Below, piece by piece: positions 1 to 5,576 of a stretch of 8,586 nucleotides of DNA. The position numbers and the translations under genes were made by a program. Positions within the stretch are counted from its first letter, which is position 1, and each line of letters starts with the position of its first letter. Source of the stretch: Clostridia bacterium (GTDB lineage: Bacteria > Bacillota > Clostridia > Christensenellales > Borkfalkiaceae); the NCBI GenBank assembly GCA_017452305.1, contig JAFTMQ010000023.1:1-8586 (forward strand), given 5' to 3'. A model generated the notes under the pieces. That model was not told where the DNA came from. It did no database searches and saw only the letters and a program-made list of their open reading frames with translations.

Positions 1-773
1 ATAAACGGAACAATATTATTATGCAAACATTCTTTGAATGCGATCAATCTACCCACGCGCCCGTTCCCATCTTGGAAAGGGTGAATTTTCTCGAAACGAT
101 AGTGAAATTCTACGATATTTTCAAAGCAAATCTTCTCAATCCCCGCGTACCAAGTCAATAATTTTTGAATTTCAACGCATACCTGGTTAGGAGAAACGGT
201 TGGCTCACCGCCTACCGTATTCGGTTTTGACTTATAATCGCCAACCCTAAACCACGAAAGACGGGAATCAGACGTTGCCGTTTTCAAAATGCGGTGCAAC
301 TCTTTAATAAACGCTTCCGTCAACTCTTCTTCCGCGTGCTCGATAACGTAATCAATCGCACGGAAATGATTGCTCGTTTCGATAATATCGTCCACGGGAA
401 CGCCATCTTCCGCCCCGATTGTATTCGTTTCAAAAATCAAGCGAGTTTGATCTTCGGAAAGTTTGCTCCCTTCGATACGGTTAGAATTATACGTTAAACG
501 CACCTGCGTTTCGTGATACAGTCCGCCCGAAATTTTTGCTTCCATTTCTTCACGCAAAACCTGTAAAACGGGATTATCGCAAACTTCACGATACAAGTCT
601 TCTACTAAACAACCAAAATAATCCGCAATTTTTTGCAAGACGTTGTCGGCTATCTTTTCACCTTTACCAATCTTAACGATCGTACGCGAAGAAATACCAA
701 GCACCTTTGTCAAATCGGATTTCTTCAATCCGTTCTGTTTTAAAATCTTTACTAATTTATCGTAAGAAATCAT
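1..773 (-). CDS. HTH-Fic protein (class II Fic AMP-transferase), 3' end beyond window
   Basis: 257 codons are visible; the gene runs off the left edge without a stop. The start ATG (773-771) has AGGAG six bases upstream (784-780). Residues 1-60 are a Cro/CI-type helix-turn-helix (SDLTKVLGISSRTIVKI around 19-35). Residues about 85-257 are the Fic fold: S97-x3-E101-G102 (SNRIEG) matches the (S/T)xxxE(G/N) inhibitory motif, and being N-terminal to the catalytic loop it makes this class II. A flap-like segment lies at 172-189, and the complete catalytic motif HPFQDGNGRVGR is at 231-242, with H231 as the expected base and R242 as a phosphate contact. Family knowledge: Fic enzymes usually transfer AMP from ATP to Ser/Thr/Tyr side chains. 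The target here is unknown. The N-terminal DNA-binding domain and the palindromic promoter suggest it represses its own gene (inference). It lies beside tRNA scars, so it may be cargo of an integrated element. Confidence 0.93.
   Translation of the reverse strand, partial: MISYDKLVKILKQNGLKKSDLTKVLGISSRTIVKIGKGEKIADNVLQKIADYFGCLVEDLYREVCDNPVLQVLREEMEAKISGGLYHETQVRLTYNSNRIEGSKLSEDQTRLIFETNTIGAEDGVPVDDIIETSNHFRAIDYVIEHAEEELTEAFIKELHRILKTATSDSRLSWFRVGDYKSKPNTVGGEPTVSPNQVCVEIQKLLTWYAGIEKICFENIVEFHYRFEKIHPFQDGNGRVGRLIAFKECLHNNIVPF
743..753 (+). promoter_or_regulatory. Third operator-like half-site within the first codons of the HTH-Fic gene
   Basis: AAATCTTTACT repeats 11 of the 12 bases of the proximal promoter arm, in the same orientation and exactly 42 bases from it, about four helical turns. 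It overlaps codons 7-10 of the Fic gene. It could be an auxiliary operator. An 11-base match in AT-rich DNA this close to the promoter is unlikely to be chance but not impossible. Confidence 0.5.
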
Positions 774-784
774 ATTTTGCTCCT

Positions 785-830
785 AAATCTTTACTTATTA
801 TACCATATCCGCGCTAACAAGTAAAGATTT
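785..830 (-). promoter_or_regulatory. Promoter of the HTH-Fic gene inside a 12-bp perfect inverted repeat
   Basis: Read on the minus strand, TATAAT (802-797) is a perfect -10 box with an extended TG (TGGTATAAT), and TTTACT (825-820) is a 4/6 match to the -35 consensus at 17-base spacing. The arms AAATCTTTACTT (785-796) and AAGTAAAGATTT (819-830) are perfect reverse complements separated by 22 bases. The distal arm contains the -35 box; the proximal arm covers the expected transcription start. Bound protein would block polymerase, so this is a strong operator candidate for the gene's own HTH domain (inference). Confidence 0.8.
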
Positions 831-959
831 TTTGCGAAAAATCTTAAAAATTTCGTAGTATTTTCCCAAATACTGCCCGCGATTTATGTTTCTATCCGCT
901 CTTTTTGATATTCTTGAAAAAAATTTTATTCATTTTTTTATGCATAAATGATTAAACAA

Positions 960-988
960 GCCCGTTTTTACACGGGGTAAAAACGGGC
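960..988. repeat. Perfect 12-bp stem-loop in the intergenic region
   Basis: Arms GCCCGTTTTTAC (960-971) and GTAAAAACGGGC (977-988) pair perfectly around a 5-base loop. Neither side has a good T-run directly after the stem, so an intrinsic terminator is only weakly supported; on the minus strand the following bases are CTTGTTTAATC. The flanking sequence from 831 to 1028 is AT-rich and holds no gene I can support. A smaller perfect 7-bp stem (AGTATTT/AAATACT) lies at 857-874. Confidence 0.55.
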
Positions 989-1028
989 AATAAACGTTTG
1001 GAAGAAGAATAGCAGTTTTTTGTTTTTT

Positions 1029-1064
1029 GCCCAAATCCTTAGGATTTTCCTAAATCGTTTGGGC
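1029..1064. repeat. Imperfect stem-loop upstream of the tRNA-Leu fragment
   Basis: Outer arms GCCCAAA (1029-1035) and TTTGGGC (1058-1064) enclose an inner TTAGGA/TCCTAA stem; an alternative AAATCC/GGATTT pairing is also possible. A T-rich run precedes it on the plus strand and there is no clean T-run after it, so I do not call it a terminator. It may be a recombination-site arm or a transcript structure. Confidence 0.4.
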
Positions 1065-1108
1065 AATGTTTTATATGCAAAATTTGTCGATTTTTAGAGC
1101 GCAAATAC

Positions 1109-1163
1109 CTTAAAATCCCTCGGTAGAGATACCGTGCCGGTTCAAGTCCGGCCACGAGCACCA
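1109..1163 (+). tRNA. tRNA-Leu(UAA) 3' fragment, 5' half missing
   Basis: The 55 bases match a tRNA-Leu from the anticodon loop to CCA: loop CTTAAAA (1109-1115) with anticodon TAA at 1111-1113, 3' anticodon stem TCCCT, long class II variable arm CGGTA-GAGA-TACCG (1121-1134), T-arm GCCGG/TTCAAGT/CCGGC (1136-1152), acceptor strand CACGAGC (1153-1159), then ACCA. The 5' half is absent: the bases before the loop (AATAC) do not pair with TCCCT, and no GCTCGTG acceptor strand occurs upstream. The match stops at the anticodon loop, a known crossover position for tyrosine integrases, so the piece is probably an attachment-site remnant. It should not give a working tRNA. Confidence 0.8.
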
Positions 1164-1200
1164 CAAACACCCAATCCCTTTTTAGGGGTTGGGTGTTTGT
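1163..1200 (+). terminator. Terminator-like hairpin after the first tRNA-Leu fragment
   Basis: A 16-bp stem (1163-1178 with 1185-1200, one T-G wobble) starts at the last base of the CCA end and closes a T-rich 6-base loop. The tail TTTGTATTG is only modestly T-rich. The position directly after CCA is typical of a tRNA transcription terminator. Confidence 0.6.
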
Positions 1201-1248
1201 ATTGATACCCGTATTTGGACGGACTTGAGGGACGAGCTGCCCGTTAAA

Positions 1249-1277
1249 CAAGGCATTGATAATGCCTTGTAGGGGCG
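1249..1277 (+). repeat. Hairpin repeat, copy A
   Basis: A perfect 9-bp stem, arms CAAGGCATT (1249-1257) and AATGCCTTG (1261-1269) around GAT, is followed by TAGGGGCG. It is paired with copy B at 1415-1443: 22 of 29 positions are identical, and six of the seven differences form three compensated base pairs. The TGTAGGGGCG tail resembles short dispersed intergenic repeats seen in many bacterial genomes; that comparison is from memory. Confidence 0.65.
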
Positions 1278-1414
1278 AGATGAGCAAACGCATATGTTTA
1301 ACGTTTGCGGTGACCGAGCGCAAAGAATACCGCACTTTGCGCGAGAAGAGCCGTTTTGCGAGAGCAATTTGTTTGCCTGCTCCGCTCCTAAAACCGCATG
1401 CCTTATCGGCAAAC

Positions 1415-1443
1415 CAAACGATTGATAATCGTTTGTCGGGGCG
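1415..1443 (+). repeat. Hairpin repeat, copy B
   Basis: Arms CAAACGATT (1415-1423) and AATCGTTTG (1427-1435) pair perfectly around GAT and are followed by TCGGGGCG. Relative to copy A the three variable stem pairs changed G-C to A-T, G-C to C-G and C-G to G-C, while the ATT-GAT-AAT core, the outer CAA/TTG and the GGGGCG tail stayed constant. Both copies lie in the same orientation, 166 bases apart. Confidence 0.65.
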
Positions 1444-1458
1444 TCCCCGCTAAAGGGA

Positions 1459-1479
1459 CAAGTCCGGCCACGAGCACCA
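1459..1479 (+). tRNA. Second tRNA-Leu 3' fragment, from the T-loop to CCA
   Basis: The stretch 1459-1483 is identical over 25 bases to 1143-1167: it begins at C56 in the T-loop and runs through the 3' T-stem, acceptor strand and CCA into the first flanking bases. Upstream identity stops abruptly (GA instead of TT). The T-loop is another known integrase crossover position. It reads as a second attachment-site scar of the same tRNA species, and it is far too short to be functional. Confidence 0.75.
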
Positions 1480-1526
1480 CAAAACCCCTATCCTCATTGA
1501 GGTTAGGGGTTTTGTATTTGTTTTTA
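1480..1526 (+). terminator. Intrinsic terminator after the second tRNA-Leu fragment
   Basis: A 16-position stem (1480-1495 with 1499-1514), with a single T-T mismatch and a 3-base ATT loop, is followed by TATTTGTTTTTA. The stem sequence differs from the hairpin after the first fragment, so the two fragments probably came from different tRNA loci or one was brought in with an element. Confidence 0.75.
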
Positions 1527-1601
1527 CAACGCCTCTATTTCACTAAACAGCTTTTTATTTTGCTCTTTGCTCCAACCACCAAAGTTTTTTATTGTTGCGG
1601 A

Positions 1602-1742
1602 AAGGTGGGAATTCACCAATCCAATATAAGCGATTGGGAAAATAATATTTCACGCCCCGATTATGAAAAGCTTATCGAGCTTGCGAAGATATACAACGTC
1701 ACTTTATATCAACTTTTGGGTATTAACGATCCGTTTTTATAA
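1602..1742 (+). pseudogene. 3' remnant of a Cro/CI-type HTH regulator gene
   Basis: The last 46 codons (KVGIHQSNISDWENNISRPD onward, ending LLGINDPFL) are a clear C-terminal portion of a Cro/CI HTH domain, keeping the recognition helix (HQSNISDWENN) and the two following helices. Helix 1 and most of helix 2 are missing. The open frame continues upstream to 1398 but encodes unrelated sequence over the tRNA scar and terminator. Just upstream, in another frame, GTTGCGGAA reads VAE; one extra A in the GGAAAGG run would give VAEKVGI, a typical HTH sequence, so a 1-base deletion may add to the truncation. No start codon with a ribosome binding site precedes the homologous part. Confidence 0.7.
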
Positions 1743-1759
1743 GAATTTACTACAAACAA

Positions 1760-1800
1760 AACCCCCTCGAGGTCTTATCGACTTCGAGGGGGTTCTTTTA
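1760..1800. terminator. Bidirectional intrinsic terminator
   Basis: Arms AACCCCCTCGAGGTC (1760-1774) and GACTTCGAGGGGGTT (1780-1794) form a 15-bp stem with one G-T pair and a TTATC loop. The plus strand continues CTTTTAAG and the minus strand TTTGTTTGTAG, so it can serve both the HTH remnant and the minus-strand operon, whose last gene stops at 1827. Confidence 0.88.
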
Positions 1801-1826
1801 AGCCTAAAAATTAAGTGAGGTTTTCG

Positions 1827-2873
1827 TTACAAACAGATTTCTGCTTTGTAATCACAATCCATGCCGCACGCCGCGTTTAAACAACGCTGAATACGTGCTT
1901 CCGTTTCCAAATCCACCGCCATTTCTCTTTCGCCTCGCACCATGTCGGCAAACGCACGGCACATATCCGCGTATCTGTCAAACACCGCGCTATCCACGCT
2001 CTTGCTTGCGCTCCAAGCTTCCAAGCGCAAATGCGACGTCATTGCAAACAAATGCCCTTCATCCTTGCCGTGATGCACCTCAAAAGGCTCGACAATGATC
2101 GTCCCCTTATCGCCGCTAACGGCTAAATGCCTACGCGAATAACCGCTTGCGTCGAGCATACTGCTCTTCACCATAGAAACACCGTCGGCGTATTGAAAGA
2201 CGGCAAAACCCAAATCCTTTGCTTTGACACCATCGTGTCCCGTCGCCGTATTATAGGACGTAATGGCTTGCGGAACGCCTTGCAAACGCACCACCAAGTC
2301 TACCATATGGCAACCCAAATATTGCATCATTCCGCCTTGAAAGAGAGCGAGCCATTCCCGCTTGTCTGCGCCGTAATAACAGCTCATTTCCGCGTCAATA
2401 GAATGAATTTTGCCTATCTCGCCCTTCTGGATACGTTCAAACGCTTGCTGCACCATCGGATTGAAACGGTACATATATCCAATACTAAAAACCAACTTCT
2501 TGTTTTTAATGGTAGAAAGCAATTTTTCAAACGCTTCCGCATTTCCCACGGGCGCTTTATCCATATGGATATGCAAGCCCTTATCCGCGGCTTTTTGCGC
2601 GTATTTGACCAAATGCAAATCCAACGTTTCCACGGCAACGGCGTCCAAATCCGTCATAGCCAAGATTTCCTCGACGGTGTATTTTTTTGCGCCTTTGTAC
2701 GCCTCGCGCTTTTGCTCGTAATATTTTTGCGACCAAGCACACGGAATATTATCTTCTGGCACTTCCGCATACCCGACAACCTCAAAAACGTCGCTTAAAA
2801 AATTTAGCGTAGCAAAAATATCCGCAGCGTGGTCGTGCCCCGTGCCGATTTGGGCAATCCTGATTTTTTTCAT
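1827..2873 (-). CDS. Gfo/Idh/MocA family NAD(P)-dependent oxidoreductase
   Basis: 348 residues, normal length for the family. An N-terminal Rossmann fold (IAQIGTGHDHA, 7-16) binds NAD(P); DKAP (105-108) is the variant of the EKP motif with the catalytic lysine K106; GCHMVD (187-192) supplies H189. The Asp normally four residues before this His is Tyr185 here (GGMMQYLGCH). The family oxidises or reduces sugars, inositols and related compounds; the substrate cannot be read from the sequence. I chose the ATG at 2873, with AAAGGA six bases upstream, over an in-frame TTG at 2894 that overlaps the preceding gene. It is the last gene of a four-gene operon: the upstream stop (2877-2875) is one base before this ATG and the ribosome binding site lies in the upstream coding sequence, suggesting translational coupling. 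Confidence 0.92.
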   Translation of the reverse strand: MKKIRIAQIGTGHDHAADIFATLNFLSDVFEVVGYAEVPEDNIPCAWSQKYYEQKREAYKGAKKYTVEEILAMTDLDAVAVETLDLHLVKYAQKAADKGLHIHMDKAPVGNAEAFEKLLSTIKNKKLVFSIGYMYRFNPMVQQAFERIQKGEIGKIHSIDAEMSCYYGADKREWLALFQGGMMQYLGCHMVDLVVRLQGVPQAITSYNTATGHDGVKAKDLGFAVFQYADGVSMVKSSMLDASGYSRRHLAVSGDKGTIIVEPFEVHHGKDEGHLFAMTSHLRLEAWSASKSVDSAVFDRYADMCRAFADMVRGEREMAVDLETEARIQRCLNAACGMDCDYKAEICL

Positions 2874-2874
2874 C

Positions 2875-3900
2875 TTATTCCTTTCTCCAATCAAACTGTA
2901 CGCCTATGGGGAAGTTTTTATCGTTGACAAGACGAGTATATACCCCGCCGCAGTCCTTGGGATTGTGCGTTTCCTTGACGATATCCTTTAACGTCAAACG
3001 CCCGCTTCCGCACAATTTTAACACCGCCTTGATATCGTCGTTGTGCGTATAATTGCCATGCGAGGATTCTTGTTTTGCGCGTGCGTGCGTATGCGCGCCC
3101 ACCAACGTAATCCCCGGGAAATGCACTTTGTTATAATAATCAATGGAAAAATCACTGCTACGCGTACAACCGAGCAACGCCACTCTGCCAAATTCCGCCA
3201 TACAGTCCAACGTCTCGTCCAAGCCTGCGCCTACGCCCGTAACCTCGATAGCCGTTTTCACGCCGCCGTCCGAAACCGCCCGTACTTGCTTTGCAAAATC
3301 CGCGTCAAACGGATTAAACGCGTAATCCGCGCCGTTTCGTAAAGCCTCTTCGCGGCGTTCTTTTACGGGATCGCAAGCGATAATCGGGGTTGCACCCGCT
3401 ACGCGCGCAAGCTTGACGGCAAGCTGCCCTAAAATACCAAGCCCCATAACCAATAGGGATTCCCCAATTTCAAGCTTGACCTTTCTAATTGCCGCCAAGG
3501 GGAAGGTGGAAATAAACGAAACTGCCGCGTCCTCAAAGGACACCTTCGTATCGTCAAATTTCACCACTTGCTCTTCATTGACAATATTATAATTGCTGTG
3601 CGTGCTCCAATATACGACGACTTTGTCGCCTACGGCGACACTCGTTACCTTTGCGCCCACTTTAACGACTTCGCCCGCGCAATTATACCCCAAATAGCGA
3701 GGGAATAATTTTCCGCCCTCGCCGGGGGCGGTATTTTCCGACGCGGTGATATTCGCACGTTCCGTACCCGCACTCACCGTCGTCAAAACGCTTTTTACCG
3801 CCACTTGATTTTCGCCGATAGAACCCCAATCAAGCTCGCCGCAATCCAAATATTCCGCCGTATTTGTTTTTGTAAAAACAATTCTTTTATGCCGTGCCAT
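2875..3900 (-). CDS. Medium-chain dehydrogenase (zinc-type fold) lacking zinc ligands
   Basis: 341 residues, MDR superfamily. The N-terminal GroES-like domain includes SAGTERAN (43-50) and LGYNCAGEVVKVG (70-82); the Rossmann domain has GLGILG (153-158) and an acidic residue, D177, at the end of the second strand, favouring NAD(H). The positions that bind catalytic zinc in alcohol/sorbitol/threonine dehydrogenases are changed: CGTD reads AGTE and GHE reads GYN. The four-cysteine structural zinc lobe is also absent. A zinc-dependent mechanism is therefore unlikely. From memory, the SAGTER signature is shared with dehydrogenases found next to or fused with Gfo/Idh proteins, which fits the adjacent downstream gene. 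The ATG at 3900 follows AAAGGA at a rather long spacing of about 11 bases. The gap from the previous gene is 19 bases. Probable partner of the Gfo/Idh enzyme in sugar or cyclitol metabolism (inference). Confidence 0.88.
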   Translation of the reverse strand: MARHKRIVFTKTNTAEYLDCGELDWGSIGENQVAVKSVLTTVSAGTERANITASENTAPGEGGKLFPRYLGYNCAGEVVKVGAKVTSVAVGDKVVVYWSTHSNYNIVNEEQVVKFDDTKVSFEDAAVSFISTFPLAAIRKVKLEIGESLLVMGLGILGQLAVKLARVAGATPIIACDPVKERREEALRNGADYAFNPFDADFAKQVRAVSDGGVKTAIEVTGVGAGLDETLDCMAEFGRVALLGCTRSSDFSIDYYNKVHFPGITLVGAHTHARAKQESSHGNYTHNDDIKAVLKLCGSGRLTLKDIVKETHNPKDCGGVYTRLVNDKNFPIGVQFDWRKE

Positions 3901-3919
3901 TTTTACGCCTATCCTTTGA

Positions 3920-4900
3920 TTATTCTTTCACGACAAGCACGACTTTCCCTACGTTTTCGCCGCGATAAAGTACTTGCTGTGCGTCGTCCGCTTTTTCCAA
4001 CGGGAAGGTCTTATAAATCTTTACTTTCACCTCGCCGTTTTCAAATTTACACCACGTTTTTTCTACAAGCTCGTTTAAAAGCTGCCCCTTTTCTTCGGGT
4101 GTTTTACTTCGCAACGTACTGCCGATGATACGGATATTTTTCACGAAAATATTTCTAAAATCCACGGGCGAAATATCCCCTGCAAGCGTCGCGATTTGAA
4201 TCCATCTGCAACCTCTTGCTACGTATTTCAAGCATCTGCCAAGCGCTTCACCCGCCAAGCAATCAATGGCAATATTTACGGGCGTTCCGTTTTGCTCCTC
4301 TTCCTTCAATACCTCGGCAATATCTTCCTTGGTCGTGTCCACCACTCTATCTGCGTTAAGATAAGCCACTTCCTTCACCTTATCTTCGCCCAAAACCGTC
4401 GTAATAACGCGCAAGCCAAACGCTTTCGCCATAGGAATTACCGCGCTTGCAAGCCCGCTTGCGCCCGCGTTCATAAGCAGCGTTTCGCCCGCTTTTGCTT
4501 GCCCTACGTAGAACAAATTTAAGTACGCCGTCATATACACTTCGGGGATTGCCGCCGCTTCCACGTAGGAAAGTCCGTTGGGAATGGGCATAACCATTTC
4601 CGCAGGCACGGCAACGTATTCCGCGTAACCGCCGCCGCCAAGAAGGGCGCAAACCTTATCGCCCACCTTCCATTTCGTAACGTCTTTGGCCACCTCTTTT
4701 ACGATACCCGCAACCTCCAAGCCCGGCCATTCGGGACAACCGGGGGGCGGGGGATAATTGCCCTCTCTTTGCAATAAATCCGCGCGATTTAACGCCGAAG
4801 CGTACGTTTCAATGATGATTTCCCCATCCTTTAATACGGGATTGGGTACGTCGGTATAACTTAAACTTTGGTCTGCTTTATTGATGACCATCGCTTTCAT
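3920..4900 (-). CDS. NAD(P)H:quinone oxidoreductase, PIG3-like MDR family
   Basis: 326 residues, full length. Signature segments of the PIG3 branch are present: NRADLLQREGNYPPPPG (38-54), GLEVAG (60-65), GGGGYAEYVAVP (88-99) and IIGSTLRSKTPEEK (258-271). The cofactor loop reads NAGASGLAS (144-152) where the family usually has GGASGIG, so the third glycine is alanine. There are no zinc ligands, as expected for this branch. The fold uses NADPH to reduce quinones or activated alkenes; in a carbohydrate operon the physiological substrate could be an alpha,beta-unsaturated carbonyl (inference). The ATG at 4900 has AAGGAG about nine bases upstream, inside the last codons of the preceding gene, whose stop ends one base before this ATG, so translation is probably coupled. 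Confidence 0.93.
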   Translation of the reverse strand: MKAMVINKADQSLSYTDVPNPVLKDGEIIIETYASALNRADLLQREGNYPPPPGCPEWPGLEVAGIVKEVAKDVTKWKVGDKVCALLGGGGYAEYVAVPAEMVMPIPNGLSYVEAAAIPEVYMTAYLNLFYVGQAKAGETLLMNAGASGLASAVIPMAKAFGLRVITTVLGEDKVKEVAYLNADRVVDTTKEDIAEVLKEEEQNGTPVNIAIDCLAGEALGRCLKYVARGCRWIQIATLAGDISPVDFRNIFVKNIRIIGSTLRSKTPEEKGQLLNELVEKTWCKFENGEVKVKIYKTFPLEKADDAQQVLYRGENVGKVVLVVKE

Positions 4901-4901
4901 T

Positions 4902-5510
4902 TTACTTTGCTCCTTTTATAAAATCCCTGCAATCTTGCAGACATTTTTGTACGTCTTCCCGCCCAAACGCTCCGTCCTTATTCCAAGGCGCATATGCGTG
5001 GGAAAACAAAATATTTTCTATATCCGTTTGCTTTTGCAATTTCTCTATCGTCTTTACGTATTCTTCTCTGCTTTCAAACGTGCAGCCGTACTTTCCGATG
5101 CCATATCCTTGCAAGCCGTCCCCCGCAATCAAGGTATGCGTGTGCGAGTCCAACACCCCCACGCTATCCCTCGTATGACCGTTCAACGCGTACATGGTAT
5201 AGCCATTTTGTAAAATTGCCCGTGCATCCGCCACGATTTTTATTTGTGGATTTAATTGCATAATCCGTTCTTTACCGCCTGCATGATCACAATGCGCGTG
5301 CGTCAAAACGAGATATTTTATATCCGAAACGGAAAGCCCCTCTTGGCGTAACGCGGGCAGGATATACCTATCCACGTCCCAAGCGGAAGAGCCGCAGTCA
5401 ATTAAAATACGTCCGTCCTCGTCTTGAATGAAAAACACCGACGTGTACACCTCGTCGTCGAAGGGCACTTTTAGACGGTAAATTTTGCCAATCTCTTTTT
5501 TAAACGTCAT
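4902..5510 (-). CDS. Metallo-beta-lactamase-fold hydrolase
   Basis: 202 residues, about the length of the single-domain members. All dinuclear metal ligands are visible: THAHCDH (70-76) gives H71, H73, D75 and H76; GHT (111-113) gives H112; AGD (129-131) gives the bridging D131; FSHAY (169-173) gives H171. There is no signal peptide, so it should be cytoplasmic. The family hydrolyses thioesters, lactones, phosphodiesters and similar bonds; a lactonase or glyoxalase II-like step producing or clearing a product of the neighbouring dehydrogenases is plausible but not shown. First gene of the operon. The start at 5510 has only a weak upstream match (AAATAAG), and I see no convincing promoter between it and the terminator at 5531-5563, so partial read-through may feed it. 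Confidence 0.92.
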   Translation of the reverse strand: MTFKKEIGKIYRLKVPFDDEVYTSVFFIQDEDGRILIDCGSSAWDVDRYILPALRQEGLSVSDIKYLVLTHAHCDHAGGKERIMQLNPQIKIVADARAILQNGYTMYALNGHTRDSVGVLDSHTHTLIAGDGLQGYGIGKYGCTFESREEYVKTIEKLQKQTDIENILFSHAYAPWNKDGAFGREDVQKCLQDCRDFIKGAK

Positions 5511-5530
5511 CTTATTTGTTTTGTGGATAT

Positions 5531-5563
5531 AAAAGGCGCCTATTTTTATTTTAGACGCCTTTT
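5531..5563 (-). terminator. Intrinsic terminator after the lipoprotein gene
   Basis: On the minus strand AAAAGGCGTCTA pairs with TAGGCGCCTTTT (12 bp, one U-G) around a 9-base A-rich loop and continues TATATCC; the T-run is part of the stem. It lies between the stop at 5577 and the next start at 5510. The plus-strand reading has one C-A mismatch but ends CCTTTTTA, so weak activity in that direction is possible. Confidence 0.75.
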
Positions 5564-5576
5564 TATTGCCGTTATT

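Larger units (their letters stand above)
1201..1458. other. Hairpin-rich non-coding segment between the two tRNA-Leu fragments
   Basis: No open frame here looks like a protein. Besides the two hairpin repeats it holds GCAAACG/CGTTTGC (1284-1290 with 1302-1308), GCGCAAAG/CTTTGCGC (1318-1325 with 1335-1342), and GTCCC/GGGAC (1443-1447 with 1455-1459, abutting the second tRNA fragment). GCGAGA occurs three times between about 1275 and 1362. It could be a structured RNA, a small non-autonomous mobile element, or attachment-site arm DNA. I do not recognise a known family. Confidence 0.45.

Noticed and set aside
831..1110. Group I intron interrupting tRNA-Leu(UAA) at the anticodon, as in cyanobacteria
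   Set aside because: The break is at the right place, but no 5' exon (acceptor strand, D-arm) or intron core elements are present upstream in the intergenic DNA, and the Fic gene follows directly.
1039..1335. Minus-strand open frame containing VAGLEPARYLYRGI
   Set aside because: This peptide is the reverse complement of the tRNA-Leu T-arm and variable arm, a well-known false protein from antisense tRNA.
1182..1453. Short open frames on both strands between the tRNA fragments
   Set aside because: They overlap perfect hairpins, have no ribosome binding sites and low-complexity, non-family-like translations.
1201..1460. CRISPR array
   Set aside because: Only two imperfect repeat copies 166 bases apart, with no regular spacers and no cas genes.
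1524..1586. Minus-strand reading NFGGWSKEQNKKLFSEIEAL followed by a stop
   Set aside because: It looks protein-like, and FGGW recalls sulfate-binding proteins, but a TGA lies a short way upstream, there is no start signal, and it overlaps the HTH gene's upstream region. Too short to claim.
2127..2798. 223-codon plus-strand open frame opposite the Gfo/Idh gene
   Set aside because: Antisense shadow of a well-supported gene; no family resemblance.
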